This document shows, one piece after another, positions 34,140-42,391 of a stretch of DNA of 64,000 bases. The notes below the pieces were generated by a model, which saw only the letters and a list, made by a program, of their open reading frames with translations, made no database searches and had not been told where the DNA came from. Where the stretch lies: the NCBI RefSeq assembly GCF_022807975.1, contig NZ_CP094358.1, forward strand, positions 3,844,001 to 3,908,000, given 5' to 3'. A program made the position numbers and the translations under genes. The first letter of the stretch is position 1, and each line of letters starts with the position of its first letter. Source of the DNA: Abyssalbus ytuae (GTDB lineage Bacteria > Bacteroidota > Bacteroidia > Flavobacteriales > Flavobacteriaceae).

Positions 34140-37100
34140 TTATTGTGTTATTACTTTAAATAATTTCTTTTTATTACCTACATGTGTCTTCATAAATAGT
34201 ATTTGACTTCCGGAAGAAACAGCGGTTAAATTTATTTCAATTTCCTGATGATCACCGGTTGTTTTTCCTTTTTCAAGCTTTAGAAGACTTCTTCCAAGTA
34301 TATCATAAATTTCTACTATTATGTTTTCCCCAACACTCTCAGATTTCAAGATTAATTTTACTAATCCATCATATGTAGGGTTAGGATGTATTCCAATATA
34401 TTCTTCATCATCATTTCCCGGTTCATCCGGTTCATTTGGATCAGGTTCATTTGGATCTGGGTCATCTGCTATTTCCCCTAAATTATCACTTAAAGCAAAA
34501 ACAATAGTAGAAGAAGCATTAAAGATCACTTCATTTTCAGAGGCGTCCGTTTGAGGGGAATTAGCCCCGTCAGGATGTTGCACAGAGAAGAAGCCATATT
34601 TAAAATCCGGGGTAAAGGTGAGCCCTGTAGGTTCTGAACCTATCGGCATGGAAGCAAAAATACTCACATTGGGAGTACTCTGTGTATGGTCGGGCCTTAC
34701 TACCCAGATGTAGTTGTTTCCACCATCTTCACACACCCAGAGGTTTCCTTTATCATCAAATACCAGGTTGTCATTGCCGTCTCCCCAGGGTTCTGAAAAA
34801 GTACCATTGTTGGTCACCACTTCATAGGATTTACCCCCCACAAAAGTTTCAAAGCCGGAGATAGTATTTCCCTCGTCTTTAAAACGGTAGACCCTGTTCT
34901 TCCCTTTTGCTGTGAAATAGATTTTCCCGTCATAGGTATTGATATCACAATCTTCCACACCATTGAAATTAGTGCCACCCAGGGCAGAAGCAATGTTGTT
35001 CAGGTTGTTACGGTCTGACTGAGTCTCGTTAGGGACTTCGATCCATTGACCTGTAGAGGAACTTGGGTCATCACCAGAAAGGCCGAGATCTAGTTTAAGG
35101 ACATACACGGTTCCTGCCGAGAGGTTACCAGGTGTGTCCATTACGTATTTATAGACGCAATGTGTGCCCCCGTCTTCTCCGTAATAGGCGGTGGTGCCAT
35201 TAGGAGAGATCACTACGTTTTCGTGGTTCATCCGTCCCATAGCCCATAGTTTTTCCTGTCCGTTACCGTAGTCTATCACCTGTGCGGTTTCAGGGTCGAG
35301 TTCCACCAACCACCCCACATCTTCGTAGCCATCACCGTTTACATCACCGGCATTTGTTGTTTCTTCAGCCGTTACCACGGTTCCCCAGGGAGTAATACCC
35401 CCGGAGCAGTTTCTGGTAGTGGTGACTAAAGCTGAATTATAAAAATCAACCGGTTGGCTGTCATCTACCATCCAGAGTTTGGTATCGTTATCCAAATGAA
35501 GGTTGACAACAGAAACACCGCCAGGAGTATTTTCATGGTTTACTGAAAGATGGCCCAGTTCACTGCTGCCATTTGCAGGAATATAGGCAGTAAAGTCATT
35601 ATTGCCCGGTACATTTCCATCTCCAATAGTATATGGGTCACCTTCCTTGAAAATAAGCTGGAATTCATGATCCTCGGAGATGATTAGTTTATCGGTTTGT
35701 CCTGTGGGTTCTATAGAAGAAAAGCATCCGATATGCGGATTGTTGCAATCAATCGTGACGTTTTGTGTATTTTTAATGTACATGTCAAATCGAAGGTCAG
35801 AACTGGTACCGGACTGCTGGTGCACTTCTACGGCAATTCTGTTAACTCCTTCAGTAAAAATGGTTTTTGGAATATTTGCAATGAAGTAGATGTTTTCGTC
35901 AATACCTCCCATCGCTGTTGGGGCAGTAGTAAGATAATCGATATTGCCGTCGGGGAGGTTATGTCTGAATACCTCTACACCATTAACATAGACAATGGCT
36001 CCATCGTCTCTTCTAAGGCCGAACTCGACCAAGTCTGTAAGGGAACTTAGATCTATATTGATGTCTTTGGCAAAATAATAAGTGATGTATTTATCACTGG
36101 CATTAGGTCCGAAAGAAAGTTCTGTATTAACCGGATCTCCATATCCTAAGGGAGCATAGCCCCTGTCCCAGGCAAGGTTATTGTAAGCAGGTGAGGTCCA
36201 GTCTTCGGTATCCAGGCCAGTGCCTTTATCAAAATAATACCATTGCTGGTCTTTTTGCAAAGGATATTCAGTGACTTCCAGAGGAGGTAATTCATAATTA
36301 ACTTCGATGTCAAAACGAAGATCGGAGCTGGTTGCATCAGCCTGATGCAGTTCTACTGCTATGACGTTTACCCCATTCTGAAGTAAGTTAGGGGTCCTTA
36401 TCTCGTTCCAGGCTTCTTCATCCGCACCACCAATTGCCATAGAAGCATAGGTATTGTAAGTTATATCACCATCCGGCATATTCATCCGGAAGGCTTCAGT
36501 TCCGTTTATATATACAATTACTCCATCATCTTTTAGCACACGGAATAAAAGGTTGCCATATACTGATGCGTCATCAACTTCAAAAGTGTGCCTTAAATAA
36601 TAGGTTGGATATTTATTATCAGGATCCGTACCAAAATCCAAAGTAGTACTTTCTATACCGTCTCCATATCCGAAAACAGAATTTCCAAATGCCCATGAAC
36701 TATCATCATACTCATTATTTTTCCATTGTGTTCCGAGGTCTGTTCCTGTATCGTCATATCTCCACAATCCTTGAGCAGCAACAGGGAAGGTTCCATTTTG
36801 ATATTCGTTAATGTTTTCCCACGCAAGATAAACAGGAGTGTCTTCTTCTATAGTTATTTCATTAAATGTTACCAGGTTTCCGTTTTTGGTTCCAGATGCT
36901 ATAATGTTTACTTCTACTGACGGGTCGCTGGTGAGCAGGTAATAGTTTTTAGCAATTAATTTTATATCATTAAGATTTTCAAAGATTTTGGTAAGATCAA
37001 CTTTTGGGGTAGCACTTTCTGTGAAAAGCGGATCAAAAATCCATCGGCTACTTAAATATAAAGTGTCATTTTCTACCTGGTTAAGTACGTGTTCGATTGT

Positions 37101-40100
37101 ACCGTTAATTTCTTTACCTATTACTACATTTCTATCATAATCTGAGATTGTATTTTCCAGGTACATTCCGTTTCCAGCATCATTCATTACACTCCAGTTT
37201 CCTTTTACCAAATTTCTGAACGGAGATTGAATATCTCTTACCGGGCCTGTAGCCGGAATAATTTCTGCGTTGGTATAAGGTACTTCTACTAAAACAGATC
37301 CCTGGTTAAGTAAAAACCCACTGTTATCCTGATTAAACGTGTAATTATAGGCCAGATCGGGGGTAGGCTCAGTAATGGTGAGGTACATGTCTTCCCGTAT
37401 TTCTTCAATGGTTTTGGCTTTTGTCCATATCCTGAATTCATCTATGGATGAATTAGTTGGTGCATTATTTGAAATATTCCTTCCGAGAGCAAGATCATTA
37501 ATACACGGTTGGAATTCTTCTACCGGCATACTGCCTGCCAGTTCTCCATTAATATAAAATTTAAATTCTCCGTTAGGTATAAAGGTAACGGCCACATGAT
37601 TCCATTCTCCCGGCTTCCACACATGAGAAGAATTTAGGGTGTTCCAGCCTCCTGAGGGTCCTCTACCGGTAATAGTTTGCAAGGTTTGATTGTTTAAAAA
37701 TTCCAGTTCCCATCCAAATTCACCACCACCAAAATTGGTAAAACCTACCAGTTTAGTATTTCCGCCGGCAGTATCGTTTAGCCTACCCCATAGTTCTATG
37801 GTAAATTCTCCTGAAAGTGCATCATTAATTCCTTCTTTAGGAATAAGTACCTGGTGATCACCCGGCAGGTCAATAGCCCCTCCCTGTTCGGCAATAGCTG
37901 CTGCAGTATCTACTTCATATGCCAGGTAGTAATTGCCGAGATCCAGAGTAACATCGTTAAAAGTAACTTTTCCGTTTGTTTCAGTTCCGGTGCTTACCAC
38001 TATATAATCCGATTGAGGATCTCCTTTAAGTAACATATAGGATGCTACTGTGGCGTTTATTTTTTCTACACTACTAAATACAGAAGTAAGATCTATCTCC
38101 ATATCGGCAGTTTCCATATTCATAGCATTTAATTTCCATCCACCTGCAACATAAAATGTATTTTCAATATTTCCCAAGGGTACTATATCATTATTAATAT
38201 TTCGTCCAACTACCACATTTTCAGTAAAGCTGCTAATAGAATTACTTACATAAAACCCGCCTTCTATGGCTCTTGTAACACTCCAGTTACCCGAAATGAT
38301 GTCGGTATAGGATTTTTCAATTTCACTTACCGGACTACTGGAAGATATAATCTGTGCATTCGTATAATTTATAATATCAGTATTGCTTCCCAGGTTTTCT
38401 AAAACCCCATTATCTTCCTGATTAAAACTATAGTTAAAAACCAGATTTGTTTGAGTATTTACAGAAGTGTGCATTTGTGCTTTAATTTCTTCCCGGGTTT
38501 TAACTTTTGACCAGATACGGAATTCATCCATTACAGAATGCGACTGACCTCCGTAATTTATAGTTTTGCCCAGTGCGAAATCCCAATTGCTATTGGAAGC
38601 ATAGGCATCAAAAGCGCCGGAGGCTTTTAATTCCCCGTTTAAATATAATTTAATGGCATCATCAGGAGAAGCTGTAATGGCTATATGGTTCCATTCTCCT
38701 ATATTTAAAGTTTCTCCGGAGTTAATGGCATTCCAGGAACCTGTTCCGGTTCCGAAGACTGCGGAGACCGAATTGTTATCAGGCATTTCGAGAGTAAACC
38801 CGGTAGTATTATTATCCACACGACCATGATTGGATACCAGAGGCGCATTATTACCCGGATCCTGTGTTAGGTTTACCCAGAATTCAATGGTGAAATCATT
38901 ACTAAAAAGAGGTTCTATTACAGAAGAAGGGAAGTATACCTGGTGATCACCGATCAATGAAAGGGAACCACCTCTTCCTGGAACAAAATCACCTTCTTCC
39001 CAGGCTAAATAATATATTCCTTCTTCGAGATTAGCATTGTAAAAAGTTACGTTGGAACCATCAAATGCCCCGTCAGTCACTATAGTGTATTCGCCGGTAA
39101 GTTCGTTTTCTTTTAATAAATAGTATTTTCCTGCAGTTTTACGAACTACTTCTGAATTAGAGGCAAGACTTTCATCGAGATTGATTTTTACGGTCACAAA
39201 AGGACTATTGAGTGGATCTATTTTCCAGCCTCCTTTGAGGTAATTCATGTTGGTTATTCCTGGAACTTCTTCTATAGCAGCATCCCGATGTTTACCAATA
39301 ACAATGTTTTTATTATAGGCAGTGATCGTTTCCGGTAAAATAAGCCCTGAGTTGTTTATTATTGTATTACCACTCCATTGGCCTGTAATATTATCTCTGT
39401 AGTTAGTTGAAATATTTCCTATCGGAGAAGTTGCTGTTACCAGTTCTCCTCCATCCAAAGTAATTTCATAAGGCATACTTCCTTTACTCACAATGCTGGT
39501 TTCATCTGTTTCGGAAGGGGAAAAATCGTAATACAAGGTCAAATTGGTTTCTCCACCTTCGAGAGGATGATGCATATGAGCCTTTATTTCTTCAGCTGTT
39601 AGGGTCCGTTGCCAGATACGGAGTTCATCCAGTTCAGCATTTACAGGACTTCCGTAATAAGGGCTGTATCCAATACCCAATCCCCTTGGATTAGGTACAT
39701 AGCCGGAATAGGATCCTTCTCCAATCAGGTTTCCGTTTTGATAATATTGCAGGGTTCCGTTAGCTGCAGAAACTACCAGTGCTATATGATTCCATTCACC
39801 GATACTCCACGCTTCACCATATTCACTAAGAGAGTCCCAGCCAGAGCCATTGGTACCAAACACAACATTAAGTTTGTTACTACCCGGAAATTCAAATGAA
39901 AGGCCGGTAGAATTTCCACTTTCTCGCCCGTTACTAGCCAAAATTTTAAAATTGGTACCGGGATCAGAGTTAAGCTTTCCCCAGAATTCAATAGTATAAT
40001 CACCACTGAATACAGGATTTATATCATCTCCGGGAATGACCATTTGCTGTGCTCCTGATAGTTTAAGGACATCACCCCTGTTTGTTTCAACATCTGCTTC

Positions 40101-42053
40101 TTCCAAAATCGCATTATCGGTAATGAGTCTGCCATAAAGTGATAGTTCATCAAGCGAACCAAGGTATTGCTTTCCTTCAAAATTATTTCCTATTAAAATT
40201 TTAGAAGATGAAGGTTTTGGTGAGATAACATTCTGCCAGTTTTGAATTAGAAACCCGTTATAATATAAGGATAATTTACGTTTTATGTTGTTGTATTTCC
40301 AGGTAATGAAAGACCAGCTGTCGGATAAGATCTTATATTGACTTTCGTAAGTAGTATTAGTGGCATGATCAGTATAAGTGAGGTTGCCTTTTGATGTGAG
40401 CCCGAATGAAATACCGGCACCTTCTTCTCCGTTAGAAAGGATAGTACTGCCGTTGGTAGGTAATTCTGAAGGGTTTATCCAGAAGGTAAGGCTAAAAGCA
40501 CGATCGTGAAAATTTATTGAGTTATCAGCCGGAATATTGATGGTTGTATTGGGATTTAAAATAAGAGCTTCATTAGCTTCATCATCTTTATTAAGGCCGA
40601 AAGTATAGTCTGAGGCCTGTAGAGTATGTGAATATCCGGAAACATCTACAAGATTATTTTCAATTTTGAGTCCCAGTTTGTAAGCATCTTCATTTTTACT
40701 TGTGAGCATGTCTTGGTGAATGATTTCTTCAAAGTAGGGTTGCCCATCGGCGCCTATGTATTCTATTTTCATTCTCCGGTCTTCTATATCGCCAAATACG
40801 TTAATCCTTAAATAAGTTTGTTTAACTCCCTGAATAATATTGTTGCTGTCATATTGAATACTGTAATTACCGTTACCAATATCAGAATTAATATTGCCGG
40901 ACAATACATCAATAAGAGGATATTTTACATCTGAATCCCTTACCATAAATTTTTGTTCATGAATATCGGCACTCAGTGAGAGGACGCCATTAATGTTATT
41001 ATCCTGAATAAAATTTAAAAATTCTGATGCCTGGTTACTTACACTAAAATTTCTTCCGCCAACCGGAGTAAATGTTGGAGTACCGTTGATAATAATCTTA
41101 AATGTGGCAGTTGAATTCAAAAGACTTTGCTTTAGCCAGTCTAATTGTTCTGGGCCGAAATGGTCTGCGGTCCCATCTCTGAAACTCCTGTTATCGGTTA
41201 AAAAATATTCTACATCTTTATATTTATAGGAAGAGAATAATCCCTGCCCTTCTGAGGTGGTTTCGTATTCAGGGTTGGGCCACCAGTCCATAAAAATCTC
41301 ACGCATTTGACCCAAAGTAGGAAATGTTTTGTTGAATTCATTAGATCCTACATCATGATTGTCAGTAATGGCAAGCTGTGGCATAGCCACGGTTAAACTA
41401 TCATGAAAATCACGGTAAAACCTGTACCTGTCAAAAGCCATATCTTTGTTAGCCCAGTCATCTACCCCGTCAGGACATTGCCCGTCGGCATGTTCCAATC
41501 CTAAAAGATAAACGGCATCACCTAACCAAATCATCATGTCACTGCCTTCTTCAGCCATAACATTAAACATTTGAGGAGTGCCGTTAATATGAGTTTTAGA
41601 TTCGGGCTGGTCTATACAACGGCTTACATCATAAATTCTTCCACATCCCCCGGATAGGAATTCAAAATCATCAATGATGCCATCTTCATTGGTGATGGAA
41701 GAGACTCTTTGTGAAGGGGTACCATTTATCAACAATTTTGCTGAATAAGACTGACCGGGGGTTAAACCGGTAAATTCATATGAGCGAAGGTAATAGCCCA
41801 ACCGGTCATCAGAATTATAAACTGTGCCGGTTAATTCATCATTGGGCGAATCAGAAGCTGTAAAAGATAAGGATAATGCATTACCACTTCCTGTGTTTTT
41901 AGTTAGCATCCATACCCGTACAGAGTTATTATATGTCGGACTAAACATGGGGCCATATACCAGTGAATCTCCGGGTACGGTGATTTGGGCATTTAATTCC
42001 AAACCATTAAAAAAAATACATAAAAGGCTTAACAGAAGTAAAATCTTTTTCAT
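34140..42053 (-). CDS. Giant T9SS-exported PhoD-LamG(x4)-PhoX fusion phosphatase
   Basis: The protein is 2,637 residues. Signal peptide 1-22. A PhoD-type metallophosphoesterase spans about 25-450, with MIWLGDAVYLL (metal Asp), ITDNHDVGSNEF and SADIHEQKF. LamG/concanavalin-like domains lie at about 455-655, 660-880, 1028-1240 and 1390-1600. The last three share a repeated strand pattern (IEFWGKLN, GEWNHIAL, LDELRIW) and alternate with a similar roughly 145-residue spacer. Two tandem jelly-roll modules lie at about 1753-1920 and 1925-2095 (KDDGVIVYING / RRDDGAIVYVNG). A PhoX/DUF839 domain follows at about 2115-2525 (VNHENTPGG, CSGGITPWGTVVTAEE, GRMNHENVV, YGEDGG, YFTAKGKNRVYRF, LWVCEDGG, GLTFTPD). 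A DPDPNEPDPNEPDEP linker leads to a T9SS type A tail (about 2553-2637). Both phosphatase types release phosphate extracellularly. The usual second PhoX Cys (TCEE) appears to be Ala here. The protein is probably surface-attached or secreted. Confidence 0.88.
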   Translation of the reverse strand: MKKILLLLSLLCIFFNGLELNAQITVPGDSLVYGPMFSPTYNNSVRVWMLTKNTGSGNALSLSFTASDSPNDELTGTVYNSDDRLGYYLRSYEFTGLTPGQSYSAKLLINGTPSQRVSSITNEDGIIDDFEFLSGGCGRIYDVSRCIDQPESKTHINGTPQMFNVMAEEGSDMMIWLGDAVYLLGLEHADGQCPDGVDDWANKDMAFDRYRFYRDFHDSLTVAMPQLAITDNHDVGSNEFNKTFPTLGQMREIFMDWWPNPEYETTSEGQGLFSSYKYKDVEYFLTDNRSFRDGTADHFGPEQLDWLKQSLLNSTATFKIIINGTPTFTPVGGRNFSVSNQASEFLNFIQDNNINGVLSLSADIHEQKFMVRDSDVKYPLIDVLSGNINSDIGNGNYSIQYDSNNIIQGVKQTYLRINVFGDIEDRRMKIEYIGADGQPYFEEIIHQDMLTSKNEDAYKLGLKIENNLVDVSGYSHTLQASDYTFGLNKDDEANEALILNPNTTINIPADNSINFHDRAFSLTFWINPSELPTNGSTILSNGEEGAGISFGLTSKGNLTYTDHATNTTYESQYKILSDSWSFITWKYNNIKRKLSLYYNGFLIQNWQNVISPKPSSSKILIGNNFEGKQYLGSLDELSLYGRLITDNAILEEADVETNRGDVLKLSGAQQMVIPGDDINPVFSGDYTIEFWGKLNSDPGTNFKILASNGRESGNSTGLSFEFPGSNKLNVVFGTNGSGWDSLSEYGEAWSIGEWNHIALVVSAANGTLQYYQNGNLIGEGSYSGYVPNPRGLGIGYSPYYGSPVNAELDELRIWQRTLTAEEIKAHMHHPLEGGETNLTLYYDFSPSETDETSIVSKGSMPYEITLDGGELVTATSPIGNISTNYRDNITGQWSGNTIINNSGLILPETITAYNKNIVIGKHRDAAIEEVPGITNMNYLKGGWKIDPLNSPFVTVKINLDESLASNSEVVRKTAGKYYLLKENELTGEYTIVTDGAFDGSNVTFYNANLEEGIYYLAWEEGDFVPGRGGSLSLIGDHQVYFPSSVIEPLFSNDFTIEFWVNLTQDPGNNAPLVSNHGRVDNNTTGFTLEMPDNNSVSAVFGTGTGSWNAINSGETLNIGEWNHIAITASPDDAIKLYLNGELKASGAFDAYASNSNWDFALGKTINYGGQSHSVMDEFRIWSKVKTREEIKAQMHTSVNTQTNLVFNYSFNQEDNGVLENLGSNTDIINYTNAQIISSSSPVSEIEKSYTDIISGNWSVTRAIEGGFYVSNSISSFTENVVVGRNINNDIVPLGNIENTFYVAGGWKLNAMNMETADMEIDLTSVFSSVEKINATVASYMLLKGDPQSDYIVVSTGTETNGKVTFNDVTLDLGNYYLAYEVDTAAAIAEQGGAIDLPGDHQVLIPKEGINDALSGEFTIELWGRLNDTAGGNTKLVGFTNFGGGEFGWELEFLNNQTLQTITGRGPSGGWNTLNSSHVWKPGEWNHVAVTFIPNGEFKFYINGELAGSMPVEEFQPCINDLALGRNISNNAPTNSSIDEFRIWTKAKTIEEIREDMYLTITEPTPDLAYNYTFNQDNSGFLLNQGSVLVEVPYTNAEIIPATGPVRDIQSPFRNLVKGNWSVMNDAGNGMYLENTISDYDRNVVIGKEINGTIEHVLNQVENDTLYLSSRWIFDPLFTESATPKVDLTKIFENLNDIKLIAKNYYLLTSDPSVEVNIIASGTKNGNLVTFNEITIEEDTPVYLAWENINEYQNGTFPVAAQGLWRYDDTGTDLGTQWKNNEYDDSSWAFGNSVFGYGDGIESTTLDFGTDPDNKYPTYYLRHTFEVDDASVYGNLLFRVLKDDGVIVYINGTEAFRMNMPDGDITYNTYASMAIGGADEEAWNEIRTPNLLQNGVNVIAVELHQADATSSDLRFDIEVNYELPPLEVTEYPLQKDQQWYYFDKGTGLDTEDWTSPAYNNLAWDRGYAPLGYGDPVNTELSFGPNASDKYITYYFAKDINIDLSSLTDLVEFGLRRDDGAIVYVNGVEVFRHNLPDGNIDYLTTAPTAMGGIDENIYFIANIPKTIFTEGVNRIAVEVHQQSGTSSDLRFDMYIKNTQNVTIDCNNPHIGCFSSIEPTGQTDKLIISEDHEFQLIFKEGDPYTIGDGNVPGNNDFTAYIPANGSSELGHLSVNHENTPGGVSVVNLHLDNDTKLWMVDDSQPVDFYNSALVTTTRNCSGGITPWGTVVTAEETTNAGDVNGDGYEDVGWLVELDPETAQVIDYGNGQEKLWAMGRMNHENVVISPNGTTAYYGEDGGTHCVYKYVMDTPGNLSAGTVYVLKLDLGLSGDDPSSSTGQWIEVPNETQSDRNNLNNIASALGGTNFNGVEDCDINTYDGKIYFTAKGKNRVYRFKDEGNTISGFETFVGGKSYEVVTNNGTFSEPWGDGNDNLVFDDKGNLWVCEDGGNNYIWVVRPDHTQSTPNVSIFASMPIGSEPTGLTFTPDFKYGFFSVQHPDGANSPQTDASENEVIFNASSTIVFALSDNLGEIADDPDPNEPDPNEPDEPGNDDEEYIGIHPNPTYDGLVKLILKSESVGENIIVEIYDILGRSLLKLEKGKTTGDHQEIEINLTAVSSGSQILFMKTHVGNKKKLFKVITQ

Positions 42054-42391
42054 TGATTGTTTTGGTTAAAGTCTTAAAAAAATTAAATGCGGTAAAATTA
42101 TAGGGAATGAGACGCTGGAATGTGAAATTATGATTATGACTTTGTTAAATGATAATAGTTTTATTTAACTTTTTCTTAATGTTAAGATGTTGATATAAAG
42201 TTGTTTAAATAATTTTTTAGTTTGCTAAAAGATTTTTGAGACTATCTAACCGGTTAAAATTCAATAGAGTAATTAATCGGTTTAGTTATTGTGTAAGAAA
42301 AATAAAGTTTAAGGAGACTTTAAATATTCGAGAAGAAAATAATATAGTTTTTTAACTATTTTATAATATGTAATTAACAAATAAGTATGTT
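42054..42391. other. Upstream region of the giant phosphatase (338 bp, no gene)
   Basis: This very AT-rich stretch lies between the second peroxidase gene and the giant phosphatase, both leftward. No ORF or RNA gene is seen. It holds the dyad TAACCGGTTA (42247-42256) with a related inverted copy AATCGGTTTAG (42275-42285), and the imperfect dyad CTTAATGTTAAG (42175-42186). No perfect TAnnTTTG box occurs on the minus strand, which would fit control by an alternative sigma factor or an activator (inference). Confidence 0.5.

Noticed and set aside
42120-42190. Classical Pho box upstream of the giant phosphatase
   Set aside because: Several TTAAC/TTTAAC stretches occur, but not in the regular 11-bp repeated spacing of PhoB or PhoP boxes, and AT-rich DNA gives many by chance.
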